Source of the DNA: Bacteroidales bacterium
GTDB taxonomy: Bacteria; Bacteroidota; Bacteroidia; Bacteroidales; UBA4417
Assembly (NCBI GenBank): GCA_030654075.1
Contig: JAURYB010000180.1
Coordinates: 1-37,756 of the forward strand
Direction: 5' to 3'
DNA length: 37,756 bases
Positions 8,371 through 16,338 of this stretch are shown here, one piece after another. Position 1 is the first letter of the stretch. Every line of letters starts with the position of its first letter. The position numbers and the translations under genes were made by a program. The notes beneath the pieces were generated by a model. That model made no database searches, was not told the origin of the DNA, and worked only from the letters and a program-made list of their open reading frames with translations.

Positions 8371-8723
8371 CTGAAAACGGTGGTGGGAAAAAGCTAAAAA
8401 CAGTATTGGCAGAATAATAACGAAAAACAATTTCCATGTATTGTGCCTTGGTTTTCGATTCAATGCCAGGAGGAGAAAGAAACAAATTACGATCAAATTC
8501 CAGAAAACTATGGATCAGAAAGACAAATCTTTAGACTTATAATCGACGGATTTTGTGAATTTATTGTTCCAATTAGCTCTAAGTTTAGGTGAAATCCTAA
8601 TATGATCGCTCCATATTCAGATCATATTTAAAATATGAACCGACTAAAACCCTTGCTATACTTGAATTTATGAATAAAATAAACAAATTTTATAAAAATA
8701 AACCAATTCATTACAATTGATTG

Positions 8724-8731
8724 TACCTTTG
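8724..8731 (+). promoter_or_regulatory. -7 promoter element (TACCTTTG) for the second coiled-coil lipoprotein
   Basis: TACCTTTG matches the consensus exactly and lies 33 bp before the ATG at 8765. The intervening leader is A-rich (eight A residues just before CTTT-ATG), as is usual for Bacteroidota translation starts. Confidence 0.6.
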
Positions 8732-8764
8732 CACGTTATTTAACCGTTAACCAAAAAAAACTTT

Positions 8765-9655
8765 ATGAAAAAACTATTGTTATTGATGCTTATTCCGGCA
8801 ATGTTAATGACCGTGAGTTGCAATAAGATGAAAGAAGAAAACGCAAGGCTTAAAGCTAAAAATGACAGTCTTCTTGCTCTTGGTTTTCAAAAGGACACTA
8901 CCGTTATGGAGTTCGTAAGAGCTTTTAATGAGATTCAGTCGAACCTCGACTCAATCAAAATGAAAGAAAATATTATCAGCCAGAACACTAAAGGCGGTAC
9001 AGAAGTTCAATCCAGTGCCCGTGAACAGATTACCGGCGACATCAATTCCATTTATCAGTTGCTCGAAAAAAACCGCGCACAGGTTGCTTCTTTACGCAAA
9101 CAACTTAAAGGTTCCGGCGCTAAAGTTGCTGAACTTGAGGCTATGATTACCAACCTTGAAAAATCAATAGCTGAAAAAGATGCTGAAATTGCTGATTTAA
9201 AAGATCAACTTGGCAAACTAAACATTAAAGTTGCGGATTTAGGTAACCAGGTAACAAACCTGAATGCTAACGTTGACAACCTGAGTGCTGAAAACAGAGC
9301 CAAACAACAAGCCATTGACGAGAAAACAGCTGCTTTGAACACAGCCTACTATGTAATCGGCACTACCAAAGATCTGAAAGACAAAAAGGTTATTGATAAA
9401 ACAGGTGGATTCATTGGAATTGGCCGTGCAAAGACAATAACCGCCGATTTTGATAAATCAAATTTCACAAAGGCTGACATTACAACCTTTACTGAACTTC
9501 CAATCAATAAGAAAAAAGCAGTTCTTCTGTCGAACCATCCATCCGGATCGTATAAATTAGTAGCTACTGGCAAGAAATCTGTTGAAAAACTGGTTATCCT
9601 GAACTACACCGATTTCTGGAGCAGAAGCAAATACCTTGTAATTGCTGCTGACTAA
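8765..9655 (+). CDS. Coiled-coil lipoprotein, paralog of 585-1469
   Basis: This 296-residue predicted lipoprotein starts MKKLLLLMLI and has its lipobox Cys at 19. A long coiled coil covers about residues 22-195, with repeated KVAELE and ADLKDQL style heptads. The C-terminal domain carries the conserved blocks NTAYYVIGT, GGFIGIGRAK and DFWSRSK. It aligns end to end with the protein at 585-1469, from which it differs mainly in the coil. Both probably sit on the outer membrane or in the periplasm as elongated rods with a terminal globular domain. Relationship to Cbp1-type collagen-binding surface proteins is possible but unproven. It has its own promoter and terminator. Confidence 0.9.
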   Translation: MKKLLLLMLIPAMLMTVSCNKMKEENARLKAKNDSLLALGFQKDTTVMEFVRAFNEIQSNLDSIKMKENIISQNTKGGTEVQSSAREQITGDINSIYQLLEKNRAQVASLRKQLKGSGAKVAELEAMITNLEKSIAEKDAEIADLKDQLGKLNIKVADLGNQVTNLNANVDNLSAENRAKQQAIDEKTAALNTAYYVIGTTKDLKDKKVIDKTGGFIGIGRAKTITADFDKSNFTKADITTFTELPINKKKAVLLSNHPSGSYKLVATGKKSVEKLVILNYTDFWSRSKYLVIAAD

Positions 9656-9678
9656 GAGCATATATCCTACTTTACTGA

Positions 9679-9708
9679 AAACCGGTTTCAAAAGAAACTG
9701 GTTTTTTT
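9679..9708 (+). terminator. Rho-independent terminator after the coiled-coil lipoprotein
   Basis: An 11-bp stem (AAACCGGTTTC / GAAACTGGTTT, one G-T pair) with a 4-nt A loop is followed by a T run, 24 bp after the stop codon. Confidence 0.88.
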
Positions 9709-9772
9709 ATGCCATCAAATTTCTATACGCCTGGTATAAAATTTTCATTCCTATATAAAAAGAATAAAACAG

Positions 9773-9780
9773 TACATTTG
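9773..9780 (+). promoter_or_regulatory. -7 promoter element (TACATTTG) for the nuclease/phosphatase gene
   Basis: TACATTTG fits TAnnTTTG, about 104 bp upstream of the ATG at 9885. The leader carries a small hairpin, CCTGC-ATCGG-GCAGG, near 9841-9856. Confidence 0.4.
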
Positions 9781-9884
9781 CCCTCTGTTTTTAAAAAAAC
9801 AGGCAATTACAGAGAAAATAGCCTGATAGCATTTCCCCAACCTGCATCGGGCAGGTAACGGGTCGTTACAAACAAATATAACCT

Positions 9885-10919
9885 ATGAAAATCCGGAACA
9901 TTCTTTTTGCTATAGCATTACTTCCAATGCTTTCAGTTGTCGCTCAACCGGCAAACAAAAACTCAAAACCAGCCAGACAGCCTTTTGTGGCCATGTTCTA
10001 TAATGTAGAAAACCTGTATGATACTGTGAACGACCCAAAAATAAACGATGATGAATTTACTACTTCAGGAAAAGTGCCATGGACAAGTGTACGGCTTGAA
10101 ACTAAAATCAATCATACAGCACAAGTTATTGCCGACATAACCACACCTGCTATGCCCGATTTGATAGGCTTTGCTGAAATTGAAAACCAGCAGGTTCTCG
10201 AAATGCTTACTTCTTCAGCAGGACTAAGTAAAACAAAATACGGCATAGTTCATTTCGACAGCCCCGACGAACGCGGCATTGACGCGGCTATGCTTTACAA
10301 TCCTGCAACATTTAAAGTTGTTACTTCTGAACCATTGCATGTTACATTACCAGATAATGACCTCACCCGCGATATTCTGTATGTTAAAGGTAAATTAAAT
10401 TCAGGCGAAATACTTCATGTTTTCATTAATCACTGGCCTTCGAGGCGTGAAGGATCTGATATTTCTGCTGCTAAACGCATGGCAGCAGCGCAGGCTTTAA
10501 GAGCTAAGCTTGACGCAATTCAGAAACTGGATAAATCCGCCAATATTCTGATTCTCGGAGATTTTAATGACGAACCTTCTGATAAAAGTATCACCGAAGG
10601 ATTAAAAGCGCTTAGTCCTGATGAAGCCATCAGTAACAATGGCTTGTATGGATTATTATATCCCGGATTCAAAAAAGGAGAAGGCAGCCTGTTTTACAAG
10701 GACTGGGATCTTTTCGACCAGGTTATAGTATCGGGTAATATGCTTTCGAACAAAAAAGGCTTACGGACATCAGTCAACAACGCAGGAATCTTTAAAGCAG
10801 AGTACCTGCTTTTCAAAAATAAAACCGGCGAATCGCGTCCTAACCGCACTATGAGCAGCGGTAAATATTTTGGCGGATACAGCGATCACTTGCCAGTATT
10901 CGTGAAGTTTTCGTTATAA
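9885..10919 (+). CDS. Secreted endonuclease/exonuclease/phosphatase family protein
   Basis: This 344-residue exported metal-dependent phosphodiesterase has a signal peptide at about residues 1-20 (cleavage near VVAQ). Family motifs appear in order: MFYNVENLYD with the metal-binding Asn, GFAEIEN (Glu98 as the likely metal ligand), the INHWPSRREG block with the catalytic His, LGDFNDEP with its Asp/Asn pair, and the terminal SDHLPVFVKF with the Asp-His pair. The fold is that of DNase I, exonuclease III and sphingomyelinases; the true substrate (DNA, RNA or phospholipid) cannot be read from sequence. It lies between two terminators as a single gene. Possible functional company is the TonB receptor operon at 13652 and the HKD protein at 20641. 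Confidence 0.92.
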   Translation: MKIRNILFAIALLPMLSVVAQPANKNSKPARQPFVAMFYNVENLYDTVNDPKINDDEFTTSGKVPWTSVRLETKINHTAQVIADITTPAMPDLIGFAEIENQQVLEMLTSSAGLSKTKYGIVHFDSPDERGIDAAMLYNPATFKVVTSEPLHVTLPDNDLTRDILYVKGKLNSGEILHVFINHWPSRREGSDISAAKRMAAAQALRAKLDAIQKLDKSANILILGDFNDEPSDKSITEGLKALSPDEAISNNGLYGLLYPGFKKGEGSLFYKDWDLFDQVIVSGNMLSNKKGLRTSVNNAGIFKAEYLLFKNKTGESRPNRTMSSGKYFGGYSDHLPVFVKFSL

Positions 10920-10939
10920 TGAAGATATAGTCTGAAATG

Positions 10940-10979
10940 AAAATGCCTGAAATTATCAAATGATATTCAGGCATTTTTT
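10940..10979. terminator. Bidirectional terminator between convergent genes
   Basis: A stem of about 12 bp (AAAATGCCTGAA / TTCAGGCATTTT) is flanked by A residues on the left and a T run on the right, so it can serve both the 9885-10919 gene and the convergent 10978-11430 gene. The T run touches the stop codon of the minus-strand gene. Confidence 0.88.
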
Positions 10980-11430
10980 AATGTATAGAATCCGCCTTCG
11001 GAATCCCCGGTACCTGGTCGAAATCCACTTCCCGGATCAGAAGTCCTGTAGTATCGTAAAAACGCCAGGCTCCGACCCGAATATCATCGAGGTACATCCC
11101 TTCGATATATTTTTTCCCGTTTGCATGATAGAAAACGCCTTCCCCGTTTCGTTTTCCCTCTTTATATTCACCTTCACTCCAAAGAGTTCCGTTTTCGTAC
11201 CATGCCTTCCACTGGCCGGAGCGTAGCTCATCCTTATATTCGCCTTCTATTTTTTTATGCTTGTTTTCGTAATACACCACCTCACTATCGAGCAAAAGAT
11301 TTCCTCTTTCTTTATGGTAGTACTTCACAACCTTAGAATTCCCATTCTCGTAGGTCGACTCAACAACTTCTTTCCGTGAACAGCCAATGATAACTAGGAC
11401 AAGGAAAGTAACAAGCAGTATTCTGGTCAT
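10978..11430 (-). CDS. YwqK-like MORN-repeat lipoprotein
   Basis: This 150-residue lipoprotein has a hydrophobic signal MTRILLVTFLVLVIIGC with the lipobox Cys at 17. About four tandem repeats of some 22 residues follow, of the MORN-2/YwqK type: aromatic-x-N-G-x-x-x-x-E-G-x-Y-K-x-G-x-R-x-G-x-W. Clear units are KIEGEYKDELRSGQW, WSEGEYKEGKRNGEG and YIEGMYLDDIRVGAW. Database entries often label such proteins toxin-antitoxin system YwqK family antitoxins, but no toxin partner is nearby and an envelope-attached binding or scaffold role is more plausible. It is transcribed alone and ends at the shared bidirectional terminator. Confidence 0.85.
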   Translation of the reverse strand: MTRILLVTFLVLVIIGCSRKEVVESTYENGNSKVVKYYHKERGNLLLDSEVVYYENKHKKIEGEYKDELRSGQWKAWYENGTLWSEGEYKEGKRNGEGVFYHANGKKYIEGMYLDDIRVGAWRFYDTTGLLIREVDFDQVPGIPKADSIH

Positions 11431-11471
11431 ATTTGATTATTTCACTTTATTTAAGGACAGAGGTTATTTTA

Positions 11472-11548
11472 AAGAGGTAAAGGTAGAGATTAAGATAGAG
11501 GTACAGAGGTAGAAGTAGAGAGATAGAGAATGATACAAGGATAGAGGT
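11472..11548. repeat. Purine-rich degenerate AGAGGTA/AGATAGAG tract
   Basis: The plus strand is a strongly purine-biased stretch built from variants of AGAGGTA, GTAGAG and GATAGAG. It lies upstream of the YwqK-like gene and carries no open frame. Degenerate tandem arrays of this kind usually arise by slippage; no function is visible. Confidence 0.5.
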
Positions 11549-11690
11549 TCACAGGAGATCCGGAATGAAGGGAAGTTCGAAGATTAAGGGTTGTATTCTT
11601 TCCCTCAGGCTAAAACTACTTTCTGGCAGGACTTTATACTCTTATACCTTTATTCCTTTTCTTTATCCTGTTCTTCGCTGACGATTACGA

Positions 11691-13058
11691 TTATTTTCTG
11701 TCAAACGTTAGCCTTAATCCTTTTACACTATCGTTTATTGTTCCTTTGTCGAAAGCAAGATGCCCGTTAACAAAAGTTTTTTCAACCCGCGCGTCGAAAG
11801 TTGTGCCTTCGAATACCGACCAGCCGCATTTATACAAAATGTTCTCTTTGCTGACGGTGAATTTATGATCAGGATTTACCAGAACAAGATCAGCAAAGTA
11901 GCCGGGGCGGATGAAACCACGGTTTTCAATGTTATAACAGATTGCAGGCGCGTGGCACATTTTTTCAACCAAAGTAACAAGTTTAATTTTGCCTTGCTTT
12001 ACCATCTGAAGCATGGCAGGTAAGGAATGCTGTACAAGAGGAGTGCCTGAGGGCGCTTTAAAATAGGTATTTCTCTTTTCTTCAGCCAGGTGCGGTGCAT
12101 GATCGGTAGTAATTATATCTATTTTGTTGTCGAGTAATCCTTGCATAAGTGCCGTTCTGTCGGCTGCTGATTTTATTGCCGGGTTAACTTTCAGTTTCGT
12201 GTCAAGCATGGCATAATCTTCATCGCAAAACCAGAGGTAGTGCGTACAAACTTCGGCAGTAATACGTTTTTGAGCTAATGGAATTGTGTTGTCGAGTAAA
12301 TCAATTTCAGCGGCTGTTGATAAATGAGTAATATGCAGGCGGGTGTTGTATTTGCGGGCCAGGGTAACTGCCAGTTCGCTGGAGCGATAGCATGCCTCAG
12401 CGTTCCTGATCAGCGGGTGCATTTCCATAGGTAAATCATCACCATATTTTAAACGCATGGCTTCGGTGCTGGCGCGGATGATTGATTCATCTTCGCAATG
12501 AGCAGCTACCGGAATGGGTGAACGTTTAAAGATTTCTTCCAGTGTATTGATATTATCTACCAGCATATTGCCTGTTGATGCTCCGAAAAAAACCTTTACT
12601 CCACAGATGGTATGCGGATCTGCATTTACAATTTCGTTACTATTATTGTTGCTTGCGCCCAGGAAAAACGAATAATTCGCAAGTGATTTTTCAGCTGCCA
12701 AGGCCATTTTTTGTTCCAACAATTCAAGTGTAACCGTTTGAGGCTGGGTGTTAGGCATTTCGAAAAATGAGGTTACTCCTCCGGCAACCGCCGCACGGCT
12801 TTCGGTTGACAAATCCGCTTTATGAGTAACACCGGGTTCGCGAAAATGCACATGGCAATCGATAACTCCCGGAAGCAGCATTAGTCCTGTGGCATCAATA
12901 ACCTCATAATTTTCAGTAGTACCCATAGCAGCTGCCGGCACCATATCACCTTCCCCTACCGCTTTAATCATTTGGCCGCTGATTAGCACAAATCCGTTAA
13001 ACTGTCTACCTTCGTTGACTATTGTGGCATTTCGGATTAAAATATCGCTGGATTTCAT
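11691..13058 (-). CDS. pyrC: Dihydroorotase
   Basis: This 455-residue amidohydrolase converts N-carbamoyl-aspartate to dihydroorotate, the third step of pyrimidine synthesis. Metal ligands His69 and His71 lie in DCHVHFREPG. Lys155 in GVKVFFGA is the candidate carboxylated bridging lysine, His187 is in AAHCED, ITHLST carries another His, and TTDHAPH carries the catalytic Asp. The C-terminal CGWSVFEG and the composite-domain strand complete the fold. Length and motifs match the long Bacteroidota dihydroorotases; allantoinase is a related alternative, less likely given the DCHVHFREPG signature. A dolichol-phosphate-mannose-synthase-like gene often seen beside pyrC in this phylum lies at 19513, here separated by about 6.5 kb that includes the TonB receptor operon. 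Confidence 0.93.
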   Translation of the reverse strand: MKSSDILIRNATIVNEGRQFNGFVLISGQMIKAVGEGDMVPAAAMGTTENYEVIDATGLMLLPGVIDCHVHFREPGVTHKADLSTESRAAVAGGVTSFFEMPNTQPQTVTLELLEQKMALAAEKSLANYSFFLGASNNNSNEIVNADPHTICGVKVFFGASTGNMLVDNINTLEEIFKRSPIPVAAHCEDESIIRASTEAMRLKYGDDLPMEMHPLIRNAEACYRSSELAVTLARKYNTRLHITHLSTAAEIDLLDNTIPLAQKRITAEVCTHYLWFCDEDYAMLDTKLKVNPAIKSAADRTALMQGLLDNKIDIITTDHAPHLAEEKRNTYFKAPSGTPLVQHSLPAMLQMVKQGKIKLVTLVEKMCHAPAICYNIENRGFIRPGYFADLVLVNPDHKFTVSKENILYKCGWSVFEGTTFDARVEKTFVNGHLAFDKGTINDSVKGLRLTFDRK

Positions 13059-13651
13059 AGAATACGGATGGACTAGTCACACAATGCAAAAGTAATTTAC
13101 TTCGGGAGATAATCCTTGTATCAATTAACGTGGCAATAATAAATAAAGTTTTGTAACTAATCAGTCTTGTAAAAATGTTTTTTTGCCCCAGATTACGCAG
13201 ATTACACAGATTTTAAACTGCTTTTAGCAGTTTTTCAATTAATTACAATTAAAAATGATGAATAATTGTCTGTGTAATCTGCGTAATCTGTGGCATATAT
13301 TTGTTTTTCATTACTTTAGACAAACTGAATAGTTACAATGTTTTTATTTATCATATCTGCCAAACTTAGCGCTTCACAGCCTACTGAACAGCCTGCATTT
13401 CCATCCAACTAACAGGCATATAACTTGTTACGTTAATGTATTTTGCCGGGATAAAATTTATCTCCGGAAATATTAGCCTCTCGCTGTAATCGTGTTCATA
13501 GGCTCAGCCTGATACATTCATTGGTTAATATAGAGTTAATGATAAATTTATACAGTTTCTAAATAATTTGATTCAAAATAAATCTATTTTTACACCCCCA
13601 AATAAAAAGTTAAAACTTGTTAACTAACCAATTTATGAAAATTCAAATATC
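13059..13651. other. Intergenic region upstream of the TonB receptor operon
   Basis: This 593-bp stretch contains the inverted repeat at 13186-13293 and an AT-rich leader before the receptor gene. A weak promoter-like pair (TTTG at 13567-13570, TATTTTTA at 13585-13592) has too short a spacer to be sure. No gene or known riboswitch was recognised. Confidence 0.5.
13186..13293. repeat. Inverted repeat with 25-bp arms (GATTACGCAGATTACACAGA type)
   Basis: The arm at 13186-13210 and the arm at 13269-13293 (TCTGTGTAATCTGCGTAATC plus TGTGG) are complementary at 24 of 25 positions. The 58-bp centre contains its own hairpin (AAACTG CTTTTAG CAGTTT, about 13216-13234). Each arm holds an internal direct repeat of AGATTAC. 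There is no T tract and no coding capacity. It resembles intergenic palindromic repeats dispersed in Bacteroidota genomes and could fold into a long transcript hairpin. Confidence 0.75.
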
Positions 13652-16327
13652 ATGAAAAAAAAACCACAAAGAATTGCTTTCGCAATAGTATTATTATTTT
13701 TTAACATAGGTCTGTTCGCTCAGAGTTACGTTAAAGGTGTTGTAACGGATGCTCTAACCAACGAAACCTTAGCTGGCGCATCAGTTTTTGTTAAAGGAAC
13801 ATCTGTAGGAACTTCTGCCGATGCTAAAGGAGTCTTTAAATTTGAGGCTCCTGTGGGCTCCAAAACCATTGTTGTTCAATTTGTTGGTTACCTTCCTACC
13901 GAAATTGAAGTTAACGTAAAAAAAGATCAAACCTCCGATCTGGGCACGATTGGCCTGGCAATAAACCAGGTTGGCTTGAATGAAGTAATCATTTTAGCTT
14001 CGGTTGCAGTCAGTCGTAAAACGCCTGTTGCTATTTCAACGCTGGAACCTAAATTAATTGAAGAAAGACTGGGAACGCAGGAATTTCCTGAAATACTGAA
14101 ATCAACTCCTGGTGTATACGCCACTAAACAAGGTGGAGGTTACGGCGACTCGCGTATCAACTTACGCGGATTTGAATCAGCCAATACTGCTGTTATGATT
14201 AACGGGGTTCCTGTTAACGATATGGAATGGGGTGGCGTTTATTGGTCGAACTGGGCCGGCCTGGCCGATGTTACCCGTTCGATGCAGGTACAACGTGGAT
14301 TGGGAGCATCGAAAGTATCGGCACCTTCATTAGGAGGTTCCATCAATATACTTACCAACACTACCGACGCAAAAAAAGGGGGCGCTATTTCATTCGGAAT
14401 AGGCAACGACGGGTATACTAAGATAGGTTTTTCTGTTTCGACAGGATTAACTGAAAAGAACTGGGCTATTACTCTTTTAGGAGCTAAAACATCCGGACAA
14501 GGATATATTCAGGGAACCGAATTTGAATCCTATTCTTATTTTGTGAATGTTTCGAAAAAGATTAACGCTTCGCATTCCCTTTCATTTACCGCATTTGGCG
14601 CGCCACAATGGCACAACCAGCGTAACAACGGCGACAAACTGACGATCGCAGAATGGCAGAAACAACCAAATAAATATTTATACAACGCATCCTATGGCTT
14701 TGACATGAACGGGCAACGTAAAGTTTCGTCGCTGAATGTTTATAACAAACCACAATTATCATTAAATCACTTCTGGACTATAAGCCCTAAAACAAGCCTT
14801 TCTTCTGTAATTTATGCTTCGATAGGCGATGGATATGGTACAAGTGGCCAGGGCTACACTTCTACTGATCGTGGATATTGGTATGGCTCAACACTTGGTG
14901 TTCCTAATACTACTTTCCGGACAGCTGACGGAACTTTTGACTATGGCGCGGTATACGCATATAACAAGGCCAGCCTGGTTGGTTCCAAAATGGTTATGTC
15001 GAAAAGTATGAACCAACATAAATGGTATGGCCTGCTTTCAACATTCACAACCAAACTAAGAAGCAAAATTGATTTTTATGGTGGAATTGACCTTCGATAC
15101 TACAAAGGAACCCATACCAATATCCTTACCGATTTATACGGCGGAAGCTTTTATATTGATGCTTCCTCGGCCCGCCCTCTTCTGACTGATCAAAGCTGGA
15201 AAACAAATAAACTGGGTGTTGGCGACGTAGTTTACCGTGATTATGATGGTTTCGTTTTCAGCCAGGGTGCATTTATGCAGGCCGAATACAATAAGGACGC
15301 TTTAAGCGCTTTTATTTCATTATCAGGATCAAATACCTCCCAATGGCGTTACGACCGTTTCTACTATGATTCGGATCAGGCTAAATCGGAAACATTTAAT
15401 GCACTGGGATATTGCGCAAAAGGCGGTGCCAACTATAATTTAACCGACAAGCATAATGTGTTTGCCAATGTTGGAATTATCTCCCGCGCACCATACTTCT
15501 CCGGAGGCGCTTTCATTCAATCGACAACCAGTAATGCGCTTAACCCTAATGCAATTAACGAAAAGGCATTCTCCTCTGAATTAGGGTATGGCTTCCGCTC
15601 AAAATACCTGGCAGCAAACGTAAATATCTATAATACAAAATGGATGAATAAAACGATTGTTCGTAGCTCAATTCTACAGCCAGATCCTACCATCGCTCCT
15701 AAGGTTTTAACTGTAAATATGGAAGGCGTTGACGCGCTTCACCAGGGAATAGAACTTGATTTAACTTCAAAGCCAATAAAAAACCTGGAAGTTAGGGGTA
15801 TGGTATCAATCGGCAACTGGAACTGGGTCAGCAATGCTACCGGATATCTTTATACTGATAACGGACAGCCCTCTGATTTAAACGGAAATGAGGTTGCTTT
15901 CGGATCACCGGAGCATGTTAAAATGAATGTAAACCTTAAAGACATTCATGTAGGTAACTCAGCACAGACAACTGTAGCTTTGGGCTTTAAGTATGAAATG
16001 TTAAAAAACTTCAACATTGGCCTGGATGGAAACTACTACGGACGTAACTACTCTTATTTCAGTATCAGTCCTGCAACAACAGGGTATTCAGATCTTAACT
16101 TTTCGCAACCCTGGATGATTCCTGATGCAACTATATTTGACCTGAGTTCCAGTTACAGGTTCAAAATAGGTAATTTAGATGCTACTTTTGTAGGAAATAT
16201 CCAAAACCTGCTTGACGCGGAGTACATCACCGACGCAACAACCGGCCCGAGTAACGATTGGGAAACTTCACAGGTATTTTATGGTTTCGGAAGAACCTTC
16301 TCTGCCTCATTAAAAATTAAATTCTAA
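13652..16327 (+). CDS. TonB-dependent outer-membrane receptor
   Basis: This 891-residue outer-membrane transporter begins with a signal peptide (about residues 1-24, ending LFAQS). A CarboxypepD-regulatory-like beta domain follows (about 25-110, SYVKGVVTDALTNETLAGAS), then the plug (about 125-235, with INLRGFESANTAVMINGVPV and the GGSINILTN end). A 22-strand barrel fills the rest and ends in Phe (SASLKIKF). It lacks the strict SusC signature motif. Eleven base pairs after its stop a lipoprotein gene begins, so receptor and surface lipoprotein form an operon, as in many nutrient uptake loci. The ligand is unknown; nearby secreted phosphodiesterase-like proteins make nucleic-acid fragments or another phosphoester one possibility. 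Confidence 0.93.
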   Translation: MKKKPQRIAFAIVLLFFNIGLFAQSYVKGVVTDALTNETLAGASVFVKGTSVGTSADAKGVFKFEAPVGSKTIVVQFVGYLPTEIEVNVKKDQTSDLGTIGLAINQVGLNEVIILASVAVSRKTPVAISTLEPKLIEERLGTQEFPEILKSTPGVYATKQGGGYGDSRINLRGFESANTAVMINGVPVNDMEWGGVYWSNWAGLADVTRSMQVQRGLGASKVSAPSLGGSINILTNTTDAKKGGAISFGIGNDGYTKIGFSVSTGLTEKNWAITLLGAKTSGQGYIQGTEFESYSYFVNVSKKINASHSLSFTAFGAPQWHNQRNNGDKLTIAEWQKQPNKYLYNASYGFDMNGQRKVSSLNVYNKPQLSLNHFWTISPKTSLSSVIYASIGDGYGTSGQGYTSTDRGYWYGSTLGVPNTTFRTADGTFDYGAVYAYNKASLVGSKMVMSKSMNQHKWYGLLSTFTTKLRSKIDFYGGIDLRYYKGTHTNILTDLYGGSFYIDASSARPLLTDQSWKTNKLGVGDVVYRDYDGFVFSQGAFMQAEYNKDALSAFISLSGSNTSQWRYDRFYYDSDQAKSETFNALGYCAKGGANYNLTDKHNVFANVGIISRAPYFSGGAFIQSTTSNALNPNAINEKAFSSELGYGFRSKYLAANVNIYNTKWMNKTIVRSSILQPDPTIAPKVLTVNMEGVDALHQGIELDLTSKPIKNLEVRGMVSIGNWNWVSNATGYLYTDNGQPSDLNGNEVAFGSPEHVKMNVNLKDIHVGNSAQTTVALGFKYEMLKNFNIGLDGNYYGRNYSYFSISPATTGYSDLNFSQPWMIPDATIFDLSSSYRFKIGNLDATFVGNIQNLLDAEYITDATTGPSNDWETSQVFYGFGRTFSASLKIKF

Positions 16328-16338
16328 TAACTGAAAAC

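Larger units (their letters stand above)
8345..8764. other. Divergent intergenic region with two promoter elements
   Basis: This stretch separates the minus-strand methyltransferase from the plus-strand coiled-coil lipoprotein. It contains the promoter elements at 8363-8370 and 8724-8731 and an AT-rich dyad around 8610-8640 (CATATT.AGATCATATTTAAAATATG). No gene was seen. Confidence 0.55.

Noticed and set aside
10978..11430. Antitoxin, from the common YwqK family label
   Set aside because: No toxin gene is adjacent and the protein is a lipoprotein with MORN repeats, which argues against a classical antitoxin.
13300..13651. Riboswitch upstream of the TonB receptor
   Set aside because: No cobalamin, TPP or SAM consensus boxes could be recognised in the leader.
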